Below, piece by piece: positions 29,006 to 36,348 of a stretch of DNA of 64,000 nucleotides. Numbering within the stretch: position 1 is the first letter of the stretch; each line of letters opens with the position of its first letter. The DNA is from Chitinophaga pinensis (lineage in GTDB: Bacteria > Bacteroidota > Bacteroidia > Chitinophagales > Chitinophagaceae): NCBI RefSeq assembly GCF_007896845.1, contig NZ_VOHS01000021.1:26096-90095 (forward strand), given 5' to 3'. The notes beneath the pieces were generated by a model, which was given only the letters and a program-made list of their open reading frames with translations, was not told where the DNA came from and searched no databases. Both the position numbers and the translations under genes were made by a program.

Positions 29006-29188
29006 TTACTTAATTTCTTTGTGTACAGTTACCTTTCTCAGGATTGGGTTGTACTTCTTCAGCTCCAGACGCTCTGGAGTGTTCTTCTTATTCTTGGTGC
29101 TGATATAACGGGAAGTACCTGGCTGACCTGAAGTCTTATGCTCTGTACATTCCAATATCACTTGCACCCTGTTACCTTTTTTTGCCAT
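29006..29188 (-). CDS. rpmG: 50S ribosomal protein L33
   Basis: A 60-residue protein: GNRVQVILECTEHKTSGQPG, then RYISTKNKKNTPERLELKKY, the L33 signature. Only one Cys is present, so this is the zinc-free type. It follows rpmB by 32 bases in the same transcript. Confidence 0.95.
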   Translation of the reverse strand: MAKKGNRVQVILECTEHKTSGQPGTSRYISTKNKKNTPERLELKKYNPILRKVTVHKEIK

Positions 29189-29220
29189 TTTGTATACAAA
29201 TTAAAGTTGAATGCCAACAA

Positions 29221-29457
29221 TTAGATATTCTCTCCAGCTGCACGCAAGTCTTTAACTACTGCATACAAACCATTCTTGTTGATGGTTCTTAAACCATCAG
29301 CTGATACTTTCAAAGAAATCCAGCGATCTTCTTCCGCCAGGAAAAAACGCTTTTTCTGCAGGTTAGGCAGAAATCTCCTCTTTGTCTTAATATTAGAGAA
29401 GGAAACATGGTGACCCGTAATCGGCTTCTTTCCTGTCACCTGACATACTCTTGCCAT
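29221..29457 (-). CDS. rpmB: 50S ribosomal protein L28
   Basis: A 78-residue L28: MARVCQVTGKKPITGHHVS, then TKRRFLPNLQKKRFFLAEE and WISLKVSADGLRTINKNGL. First gene of the rpmB-rpmG-DUF4295 operon. A large dyad (29536-29577) lies about 80 bases upstream in the leader or promoter region. Confidence 0.95.
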   Translation of the reverse strand: MARVCQVTGKKPITGHHVSFSNIKTKRRFLPNLQKKRFFLAEEDRWISLKVSADGLRTINKNGLYAVVKDLRAAGENI

Positions 29458-29535
29458 GATAGAAAAATTTTGGATTGCAAAAGTCGCACTTTATTGTGGA
29501 TTTTGCAAATAATTGTAATCCGATTTTATTAACAC

Positions 29536-29577
29536 TTACGCAATGTGTAAATCTAAATTAGAATTCACATCGCGTAA
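29536..29577. promoter_or_regulatory. extended dyad upstream of rpmB
   Basis: TTACGCAATGTG (29536-29547) and CACATCGCGTAA (29566-29577) are inverted copies with one mismatch. The 18-base spacer contains its own dyad TCTAAATTAGA. There is no T run, so it is more likely an operator or leader structure than a terminator. Confidence 0.4.
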
Positions 29578-29704
29578 ATATCTGAATATCAACAGAATCC
29601 ATCGGTAGAATTTCTGAAGTATAAAGATATCCACATTTTGAAATTCGCACAAAATCAGCGATCTATTTTTACAACAGGGCCAATTTATGCGATCCTTTGC
29701 TGCC

Positions 29705-30292
29705 TTACAGCAGTACTACCAGGCTTCTCAATACAGCACCCAATCTCACCCCTTCCAGCACTCGCTGTTGTGAAGTACCGTGTTTCAGTAACGCATCTTC
29801 GTGTGAAGTCACGCACATTTCACAGCCATTCAACGCCGATACCACCAGGCTCACCAGTTCGAAAAACTCTTTACCTAAAACCGGATTCGCCATAATGCTC
29901 ATACGGATACCTGCTGGTGTAGCAGTGTAGAACTCCTTATTCACGAAGTGACGGAAACGGTAGTACACGTTGTTTGCATTCATCAGGGATGTACAGCTGT
30001 AGATTTCAGCAATCTCCTTGTCTGTAGCACCTTCCTGTGTAGCCAGCTTTTCAAAAGCCGCCTGCAGGTCAACGTGTTTCTCATTTGCTGCTACTGACAG
30101 ACCCAACAGGTAAGCTTCCTTTTTGGTCAGTGTAGAGGCTGATAATGAGTTGGTAACGTTTATCTTAAGATCTTTCAGATAACGGGCATCAGTGTTGGCG
30201 AGGGTACGTAAACGATCAGAAAGATGCGCGTCGGTTAACCCTACTGCTTCCAGCAACTGTACAGCCGTATCAGTATTTGAAGTTGCGAACAT
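29705..30292 (-). CDS. ahpD: alkyl hydroperoxide reductase D-like protein
   Basis: A 195-residue AhpD-family protein. The redox motif is GCEMCVTSH (Cys157, Cys160, His164), the CxxC plus His arrangement that lets AhpD reduce peroxiredoxin. The helical carboxymuconolactone-decarboxylase-like fold spans the protein. It lies 87 bases downstream of ahpC on the same strand, with an intervening hairpin that may lower its expression relative to ahpC. The likely role is re-reduction of AhpC. Confidence 0.88.
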   Translation of the reverse strand: MFATSNTDTAVQLLEAVGLTDAHLSDRLRTLANTDARYLKDLKINVTNSLSASTLTKKEAYLLGLSVAANEKHVDLQAAFEKLATQEGATDKEIAEIYSCTSLMNANNVYYRFRHFVNKEFYTATPAGIRMSIMANPVLGKEFFELVSLVVSALNGCEMCVTSHEDALLKHGTSQQRVLEGVRLGAVLRSLVVLL

Positions 30293-30316
30293 AATAATTA
30301 TTTTTCAAATGTCTGT

Positions 30317-30370
30317 AAAAAATAAAAAGTCCATAGCCGGACGACCCTTTCAGGTACTGACTATGGACCT
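30317..30370 (-). terminator. hairpin between ahpC and ahpD, possible partial terminator
   Basis: GTCCATAG (30329-30336) pairs with CTATGGAC (30361-30368) around a 24-base loop; the minus strand then reads TTTTTATTTTTT. It may end most ahpC transcripts while letting some through to ahpD. Confidence 0.6.
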
Positions 30371-30379
30371 TAAAAAAGA

Positions 30380-30934
30380 TTAAGCGTTCAGTGTAGCCTG
30401 GCCTTTTTCCCAGTTACAAGGACACAGCTCGTCTGTCTGCAGTGCATCCAGTACACGCAGTACCTCTTTCACGCTACGACCTACGTTCAGGTCATACAGA
30501 GATACCCAGCGTACGATACCCTGAGGATCAACGATGAATGTAGCACGGTAAGCAACTTTTTCATTTGCTTCCAGGATACCCAGCTCTTCAGCCAGAGACT
30601 TGGAAGTATCAGCCAGCATCGGGAACTGCAGGTTACGCAGATCTTCATGGTCTCTTCTCCATGCAGCGTGTACGAATTCAGAATCAGTAGAAGCCCCAAT
30701 TAAGATTGCATCACGGTCAACGAAATCCTGATAATGTTTGTTGAATTCAGCTATTTCAGTAGGACAAACAAACGTAAAGTCTTTTGGCCACCAGAACATT
30801 ACTAACCATTTGCCGGAATTCTTCAGCTCTTCGGAAGACAGTTCATAGAACTCTTTACCTTTCTCGATAGATACTACAGCGGTCTTCTTGAACTCAGGAA
30901 AGCTTGCTCCTAAAGATAATGTTACATTCTTCAT
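30380..30934 (-). CDS. ahpC: peroxiredoxin, alkyl hydroperoxide reductase C type
   Basis: A 184-residue 2-Cys peroxiredoxin that reduces organic peroxides and peroxynitrite. The peroxidatic Cys57 is in FTFVCPTE; the C-terminal ELCPCNWEKG carries Cys171 and Cys173 as resolving candidates, as in AhpC proteins that pair with AhpD. It is first of the ahpC-ahpD pair. No AhpF gene is in the window. I saw no clear regulator site in the upstream 340 bases. Confidence 0.93.
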   Translation of the reverse strand: MKNVTLSLGASFPEFKKTAVVSIEKGKEFYELSSEELKNSGKWLVMFWWPKDFTFVCPTEIAEFNKHYQDFVDRDAILIGASTDSEFVHAAWRRDHEDLRNLQFPMLADTSKSLAEELGILEANEKVAYRATFIVDPQGIVRWVSLYDLNVGRSVKEVLRVLDALQTDELCPCNWEKGQATLNA

Positions 30935-31276
30935 TGTGCGTATATGATTTATTATTTACGTTATATCCTCTTTATATATCCAACTTTCCGGACCTGTATT
31001 ACATTCACAAGAATTACATATGTCCTTTATGGTTATTCGGGTGCAAAATTGCATGTCTCCTTATTATTAATCAAATAGATTTTGAATACCTGTGCATTGA
31101 AATTCTCTATATGAGGCTAAAAATGGCCCTCCTCCTAACTTTAGCACGTTTTTTAATTTTTATTTTGTCTCATTAATACAATCTTAACATAATGTGAAGC
31201 CAAACGGAACAATTTGGCACGCTATTTAGTTATATATAGTACCAAAACTTTAACGAATACTATAAAACGACAGGCT
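30935..31276. other. 342-base divergent region between ahpC and a micropeptide
   Basis: AT-rich sequence holding the promoters of ahpC (minus) and the 39-residue peptide (plus). No exact TAnnTTTG element was found on either strand and no convincing coding frame. Confidence 0.4.
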
Positions 31277-31396
31277 ATGAAACTAAAAAACGTACTCTTG
31301 GTGATTTTTACGATTGGTATTGCACTTATCCCGTTAATTAAAAACGGTCTGGGTAAACATGATGAATTTGATGCTACACAAGACCTGTTCATCTAA
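31277..31396 (+). CDS. micropeptide with one membrane segment (39 aa)
   Basis: An ATG frame of 39 codons: basic MKLKN, a hydrophobic segment (VLLVIFTIGIALIPLI), then an acidic tail (GKHDEFDATQDLFI). The layout resembles the peptides at 9.1 and 9.25 kb, but the tail is acidic. The frame stays open 63 bases upstream, yet the sequence there does not look coding. Function unknown. Confidence 0.45.
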   Translation: MKLKNVLLVIFTIGIALIPLIKNGLGKHDEFDATQDLFI

Positions 31397-31587
31397 TGGT
31401 TAACGCGCAGATGGTGCCGTATCCTGTAAGAATGACTTTCCTCACGGAGAGCTGGCGCCGTTATGCTGGTCAGTATTCTTCCTCTGCCAATTTACTAATG
31501 TCTCATTAGTAGCTATCAGCGGGGAACTACCCGCATAGCGAACGTATATAGGCGCTCCTTTTATCAAAGGATGAACGCATTCCAATG

Positions 31588-31625
31588 AAGGAATTACTAA
31601 TTATGGTTAATTGGTAGTTCCTTTT
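31588..31625 (+). terminator. hairpin downstream of the 39-residue peptide
   Basis: AAGGAATTACTAATT (31588-31602) pairs with AATTGGTAGTTCCTT (31609-31623), with two G-T wobbles and a 6-base loop, followed by TT. It is 190 bases after the peptide stop, so the link is loose. Confidence 0.5.
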
Positions 31626-31723
31626 CGCATTTTAAGCCGGTTTATGCCATTTCATAATCCCACTGGTATATCTGCGAAATATCGCCGTTTAACAGTGTCA
31701 ATCGACGAAAACCAGCCTGAAAC

Positions 31724-31755
31724 AAAAAGGCTTCCGCCATGCGAAAGCCTTTTTT
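31724..31755. terminator. terminator downstream of bshB1
   Basis: AAAAAGGCTTCCGC (31724-31737) and GCGAAAGCCTTTTT (31741-31754), one mismatch, 3-base loop. It works in either direction, between convergent transcripts. Confidence 0.7.
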
Positions 31756-31818
31756 ATAATATGAAGATCGTTTTACTCCACAATTAGTTGCAAATGATGT
31801 TGTTAAACATCCACAGCC

Positions 31819-32550
31819 TCACGTTACATTATTAATCAAATCCTTGAAGCTATTAATTCCCAACATCTTAACTGTTTTGAAACCTTCTGCATAAGGTACC
31901 CCGATCATTTTGCCGAACGTGGCATCTCTTGCTATCACCCCATCAAAGAAGGCTGATGAAGAAATATAGGTCTTAGGCTCACTATCAGCTGCTGCTGCCA
32001 GAAATTGGGTCTTATATGCCCTTATCGCCTCTTTCTTACGCTCTATTACCGTAGAAACATCTATCACGAAATCTGGTTCCTCAAAACGGTCCTGCAGGAA
32101 ATGGAATACCTGTTTCGGTCTCCATGCTGCCTGCGGCTCACCATTATCAAACGTTTCAATACGTCTCAGACCTGCCAGAAAACAGCTGTCTGCTATCAGA
32201 CGGGCCGCTCTTCCATGATCCGGGTGGCGATCTTCAAACGCATTGGCCAGTACAATATCCGGCTGGTATTTACGAATCGCAGCAATCAGCTTCATCTGCT
32301 CTTCCGTGTCATTCCGGAAAAAACCGTCTGCCAGTCCCAGATTATCTCTTACTGATAATCCCATCACTACTGCAGCATCTGCCGCCTCCGCCGCCCTCGT
32401 TTCAGGCGTGCCACGGGTGCCCAGTTCTCCTCTTGTCAGGTCCAGTACGCCAACCTTCATCCCTTGCGCAGCATGTACCATCAGGGTACCTGCACAGGCC
32501 AGCTCCACGTCATCGGGATGTGCAGCAATAGCCAGTATGTCTAATTTCAT
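31819..32550 (-). CDS. bshB1: bacillithiol biosynthesis deacetylase BshB1
   Basis: A 243-residue PIG-L/LmbE-type zinc deacetylase. Zinc ligands are in AAHPDDVE (His11, Asp14) and HPDHGR (His112). Length and the TRGELGTRGT segment match BshB1, which deacetylates GlcNAc-malate in bacillithiol synthesis; this is stronger than a generic PIG-L call but rests on motif recognition. It has its own -7 element (32579-32586). A BstA-like DinB protein at 49.3 kb supports bacillithiol use by this organism. Confidence 0.88.
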   Translation of the reverse strand: MKLDILAIAAHPDDVELACAGTLMVHAAQGMKVGVLDLTRGELGTRGTPETRAAEAADAAVVMGLSVRDNLGLADGFFRNDTEEQMKLIAAIRKYQPDIVLANAFEDRHPDHGRAARLIADSCFLAGLRRIETFDNGEPQAAWRPKQVFHFLQDRFEEPDFVIDVSTVIERKKEAIRAYKTQFLAAAADSEPKTYISSSAFFDGVIARDATFGKMIGVPYAEGFKTVKMLGINSFKDLINNVT

Positions 32551-32578
32551 CGAAAATGTCCTTTCTTTTGGTGGAGTG

Positions 32579-32586
32579 CAAAGATA
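32579..32586 (-). promoter_or_regulatory. candidate -7 promoter element of bshB1
   Basis: TATCTTTG on the minus strand, 29 bases upstream of the ATG and just after the stop of the upstream gene (32591). Confidence 0.45.
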
Positions 32587-32590
32587 ACGC

Positions 32591-33106
32591 TTAGTTAGTC
32601 TTGCTGGTGATCAGTATTCCATACTTCTTCCCTGCATGATCACCGGGCACATCTGCCAATTTTGCAGCAGGTATGACTTTTACACTGTCAATGTTCTTTC
32701 TTTCCAATGCAGCCAGCATTTGTGCCTCATTACTCTCAATCGGCGCTCCATCCAGCAAATATAAAAATGCGCTGTCGCTTCCCTCCTTCTTCAGTTGCTG
32801 CTGATAATCAGCTGACATCTCCCCAAACATACGGGTATATCGCTTCCGCGCAAATGGTACCGTCTCAATAAAGATCACACCATCCTCGCCCCTCGGACCA
32901 TACTTTTCCTTCAGTTTTGAGCCTTTCACAATATCAATCAAAGCGATCTTCGTAGGATCCAAACCTTCCATTACATTTTTACTTTCCACACTATCAATGA
33001 AGATCAGGGCATTCTGCGGAACACCGGGTATCGAACTCAGGTCTTGTGACATAGCGGCAGTCCCGCTCAGCAGCAGGCATACCATGATAAAAATTCTTAC
33101 ATGCAT
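32591..33106 (-). CDS. secreted protein with duplicated plug-like segments
   Basis: A 171-residue exported protein (signal peptide ending GTAAMSQ). Two related halves are visible: IDSVESKNVMEGLDPTKIAL with KYGPRGEDGVIFIET, and a second built on GAPIESNEAQMLAALERKNI with KKYGILITSK. Each resembles the substructure of a TonB-dependent receptor plug (declared name, then a conserved YG-x-GVI strand), but there is no beta-barrel. No function can be assigned. It follows the DUF4294 gene by 95 bases on the same strand. Confidence 0.7.
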   Translation of the reverse strand: MHVRIFIMVCLLLSGTAAMSQDLSSIPGVPQNALIFIDSVESKNVMEGLDPTKIALIDIVKGSKLKEKYGPRGEDGVIFIETVPFARKRYTRMFGEMSADYQQQLKKEGSDSAFLYLLDGAPIESNEAQMLAALERKNIDSVKVIPAAKLADVPGDHAGKKYGILITSKTN

Positions 33107-33201
33107 CTGTGAATTTACGGCAGATTTGCCAGAACAGGGGTCAGCTTAGGTAGAAGGGATTGTTAAAATGAGAAAAGGTCATTCAGAATGATAAAGGCAG
33201 C

Positions 33202-33825
33202 TTAGTAGTTATAGGCACGGGAACCACGGTACATTTCTATTTCCTGTACGATAGCTTCGATATCCTTGTCCTCCTGCGTGTCATAGTCGCTTTTCAGGTT
33301 ACCGCCAAAGAAAAATGCCACCGTTTGCCACATACGGGCAGAGAAACCTCCTTTTAGCTCCTTAATGATCTCATAACAGTTCTGTCCGGTTTCCCGGTTG
33401 ATCAGCTTCATCAGCACTTTACCCTGATATACAGACAAATTTTCCAGCTTGTCACCAAACTGATCCTTCATCTTCTTCTCAATTTCCGCGAGATATTTTT
33501 TCCGGTCTTTCTTGTCGTGCAGCGTAGCGAGGTGAGCGTTTACATCTTTTAAGATCCTCGCGGCAGACTTTGCATAAGGATAGGTGACATACACCGCATT
33601 GCGTAAACGCGTCCATGCCTCCCGTTGCTTACGGAACTTTTTAGGCAGCTTATCAACCACCTCAAAGATGTGTAAAGTGATGGAAGGAATTGTGTCTGAA
33701 CCAACTATGATAGCTCCCACTGCAATACTGTCTGCTCCATGACGCGACTGGGCATAACCCCTATTGCGACCGGCAAGGCATAAGATGCTGGCAAACAGGA
33801 TGATAAAAGCGGTGAGACGACGCAT
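33202..33825 (-). CDS. DUF4294 domain-containing secreted protein
   Basis: A 207-residue protein with a signal peptide (ASILCLAGRNRGYAQ). The core (VGSDTIPSITLHIFEVVDK, then RLRNAVYVTYPYAKSAARIL, then LIKRETGQ-like LINRETGQNCYEII) matches DUF4294, a Bacteroidota family of unknown function. It is rich in Lys/Glu helices. It is probably the first gene of a pair with the plug-like protein. The 1.45 kb repeat region lies upstream of it. Confidence 0.82.
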   Translation of the reverse strand: MRRLTAFIILFASILCLAGRNRGYAQSRHGADSIAVGAIIVGSDTIPSITLHIFEVVDKLPKKFRKQREAWTRLRNAVYVTYPYAKSAARILKDVNAHLATLHDKKDRKKYLAEIEKKMKDQFGDKLENLSVYQGKVLMKLINRETGQNCYEIIKELKGGFSARMWQTVAFFFGGNLKSDYDTQEDKDIEAIVQEIEMYRGSRAYNY

Positions 33826-33956
33826 AAACTCCTAATATGATCTTAAAATTATACTAAAGATATGCTAAAAAAACGATTGCTGGTGAGGGCCTGAAAAACA
33901 ATAACAAGGCGTTTAAATAAGGGCCCGGTCAGGAAGATTTTTCATAGATAAGCCGT

Positions 33957-34043
33957 AGATATCCCATAGATAACCCGTAGATAACCCGTATATATAATAA
34001 AGGCTTATATACGGGTTATCTACGGGACATCTACGGGATATCT
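33957..34043. repeat. 38-base inverted repeat built from 11-base tandem units
   Basis: The left arm 33957-33994 and right arm 34006-34043 are inverted copies with 3 mismatches and an 11-base spacer. Each arm is itself a tandem of CCCGTAGATAA-like units, starting in the preceding GCCGTAGATAT. Confidence 0.85.
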
Positions 34044-34081
34044 ATAAATTACCTTGCTGACTGAAACGAATTCAGGGTATA

Positions 34082-34221
34082 GTCCTGATATAGGTTTACA
34101 CAAGTTTTTAATCCTGTAATTGGTTTACTGCCCTCTTTTTTATGGGTATAGTATTGAAATAGGTTTACTCTTAATCCTGAGAAAGGTTTACAACAGCTTT
34201 TTAATCCTGCGATTGGTTTAC
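34082..34221 (+). repeat. five-copy irregular array of a 19-base motif
   Basis: Copies of AATCCTGnnATnGGTTTAC begin near 34082, 34110, 34150, 34173 and 34203. Flanks are also shared: GGTATAGT precedes copies 1 and 3, and CTTTTTAATCCTG/GGTTTACTGC surrounds copies 2 and 5. Spacing is 23 to 40 bases. Confidence 0.75.
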
Positions 34222-34915
34222 TGCTTTTAATACCGTAAATCTTACAATTAAGGTATTAATGCAGTATTAGCTTTACAAACGGGCGATTGTTTCAGCGAGC
34301 GCTTTACAAGTAGTAAGCTGCCATATTCAATATCTGATATAAACGCAAAGCAGCTATCTGAGCCGGACAATTAACAGCTCAGTTGGCATAAAAGAGTAAA
34401 TGGAAAATTGACTAAAACAGAAACAATGGAGATAATGGATCCGGGCTATAGTAATAGCGAGATGGAACGAATAAAAAACACTGTAAAAGCAGATTTTATT
34501 TAAAATATGGCTTTAGATATCGCTTGTATTTCAATGATAATCAGTTAAATATATTTTTATGAATTTGTCTGAATCATAAGTGATTCCTGTATCAGAAAGA
34601 TGCTTTATTTGCCGTCCGGCATGTCAAACAATGCAAAAAATGGCTCAATTTCCGGGTTACTTAAAGTAGAATTTCAAGTTGTTTAAGCATAAAAATTGTC
34701 GCCTTATAGTGATCATTTATGCAATTATCCTGCCCTTTTTAATGGCTACTTCTACCGGAAATAGTCTCCTGTCCTAATTGAAAAAATACTGTGGAGTAAT
34801 CGCATCTTAAGTACTGATAATCAAACCTATGATGCTATCAACTTCAATATTTAACCTCACCTGATACGGTGTATTAGCGTTCAATCACCTGAAAACCTTG
34901 ATTGTAGTGTCAAAA

Positions 34916-35123
34916 TTGACCCTGTCAATTAATTTATTTAACTGAAAAACAGGCACTTATGAAGTATACTTCAAAAAAGAAATGTAAGCCTTATAGTATC
35001 AAATACCCGCTATCACGCTAACTCTCATATTTAAATGACCCGGTCAATAAACCTTATGCTACTGAAAAACAATTACTTATAAAGACTACCTCAAAAAAGA
35101 AATGTAGGCCTCCTAAAAACAAA
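34916..35123 (+). repeat. pair of about 85-base direct repeats, 120-base period
   Basis: Copy one (34916-35003) and copy two (35035-35123) share TGACCCnGTCAAT, ACTGAAAAACA, ACTTAT and TCAAAAAAGAAATGTA in the same order. Overall identity looks near 75 percent. Confidence 0.75.
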
Positions 35124-35153
35124 AAAGCCTGCTATGGCCTTTAGCAATAGCAG
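35116..35153 (-). terminator. terminator of the alpha/beta hydrolase gene
   Basis: CTGCTAT (35129-35135) pairs with ATAGCAG (35147-35153); on the minus strand it is followed by CTTTTTTGTTTTT. It lies 126 bases after the hydrolase stop and overlaps the end of the second direct repeat. Confidence 0.55.
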
Positions 35154-35278
35154 ACATTCTTCCCTGGTCTTTAATTCAATATTGGATAGCGTATGATTTC
35201 AACCTGGTCAATTAGGAAATGTATGGTAGAAGTGGCTGAAATGTTATGTAGCAATATAACGCTTTCTCCATCAACTTT

Positions 35279-36283
35279 CTATTTTACGGGTATCAGACCC
35301 AGCTTTTTTTCTGCGAATGAATCGATCGCCCTCTCAACTGCCGGGACGTCTTTCGATGTCAGATAACAACCGATCACATGTGCGTCAGCATCCGGGATGG
35401 CAACTGCCTCTTTCATGTCAACAGCGGTACCCAGCGCCTTATGCATAGCAAGAATAGCTGACACTTTAATAGTCGGATCCTGATGCTCCTCATCACGGAA
35501 ATAATAGACGTTCAGCACTGGTTGTTTAATACTATGAAATACACCCGGCTCCATGGTAGTTTCCAACAAACTTTCCAATTCAACCACTGCCTCTAAGCGG
35601 TACTTGTTGTACCAATACTTACCAAGCTCTGGTTTTTCGGGTGGCGACTGTCGGTAGTCTCCATGACAAACCAGACGAGCCAGTTGCAGGCCCCACGGAT
35701 TATTTGCCAGAAAAGCCATATCGTCATTGATCGCAACATTGGGCGACATATTAATGATGGCGTAAATGTCATTGGGAAAAGTGGCTGCGAGTTTTAGCCC
35801 GAGCGTACCGCCCGTAGAACAAGTCACCAGAATCACCTTTTCTCCCAGCGCCTTACCGATACTCAGTGCCTCTTTGGCATCCTTCCAAAGGCCCGTAGCC
35901 GTCATTGTCAATAGCGGTTCTGATGTATCCAGTCCGTGCGCATCCAATCTGGAAAGGTAAAGGTTGCAACCATATCGTTTTGCAAAATCACGGTGTACAG
36001 GATTCCCTTCCTCCTGACTGGCAGAAAAGCCATGCAGGTACACGACGCTGAAAGGCGTCTTGCGATGCAGGGAATCATACCAGATGATCCGGGCTTCATT
36101 ATCAGGCTTTATTTTGTGAAAACTTTCCTTTGTGGCAACGTATTGATCCAATGCGGACGCTTGCTGAGGAACGGTCGGTAATAAAGGATCATACCGTGGG
36201 GTAACGGGTCGTGGACCAAGGTAATATAAAATTACAAGGATTGTTATTACAATCAGGGATATTCGCAGCCAGCTGCTTTTCAT
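35279..36283 (-). CDS. membrane-anchored alpha/beta hydrolase
   Basis: A 334-residue protein with an N-terminal membrane anchor (SLIVITILVILYYLG). The alpha/beta hydrolase fold has the oxyanion strand VVYLHGFSASQEEG, the nucleophile elbow VTCSTGGTLG (Ser) and a late His in DADAHVIG. It resembles monoglyceride-lipase-like or carboxylesterase proteins; substrate unknown. It lies downstream of ccmE-ccmF, with a GC hairpin (36305-36337) in between. Confidence 0.82.
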   Translation of the reverse strand: MKSSWLRISLIVITILVILYYLGPRPVTPRYDPLLPTVPQQASALDQYVATKESFHKIKPDNEARIIWYDSLHRKTPFSVVYLHGFSASQEEGNPVHRDFAKRYGCNLYLSRLDAHGLDTSEPLLTMTATGLWKDAKEALSIGKALGEKVILVTCSTGGTLGLKLAATFPNDIYAIINMSPNVAINDDMAFLANNPWGLQLARLVCHGDYRQSPPEKPELGKYWYNKYRLEAVVELESLLETTMEPGVFHSIKQPVLNVYYFRDEEHQDPTIKVSAILAMHKALGTAVDMKEAVAIPDADAHVIGCYLTSKDVPAVERAIDSFAEKKLGLIPVK

Positions 36284-36348
36284 GGGAAGTGTATTGTTTT
36301 ATTCCCGGAGACCGGACAAGCTGGCGCCTGTCTCCGGAAATAAAAGCG

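Larger units (their letters stand above)
31397..31818. other. 422-base non-coding region with two hairpins
   Basis: It lies between the 39-residue peptide and the convergent bshB1. Apart from the hairpins at 31588-31625 and 31724-31755, I see no gene or repeat. Confidence 0.4.
33826..35278. other. 1.45 kb gene-free AT-rich region with several repeats
   Basis: No reading frame longer than a few dozen codons looks coding. It contains a 38-base inverted repeat made of 11-base units (33957-34043), an irregular array of a 19-base motif (34082-34221), a pair of about 85-base direct repeats 120 bases apart (34916-35123), and a minus-strand terminator (35116-35153). It may be a decayed mobile or repetitive element, or a structured non-coding locus. 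Confidence 0.6.

Noticed and set aside
34082..34221. Possible CRISPR array
   Set aside because: Repeats are only 19 bases and degenerate, spacers are 4 to 21 bases and irregular, and no cas gene is nearby.
34959..35021. 20-codon frame MKYTSKKKCKPYSIKYPLSR in the first direct repeat
   Set aside because: Too short and lacking a start in the second copy; kept only as a comment on the repeat.
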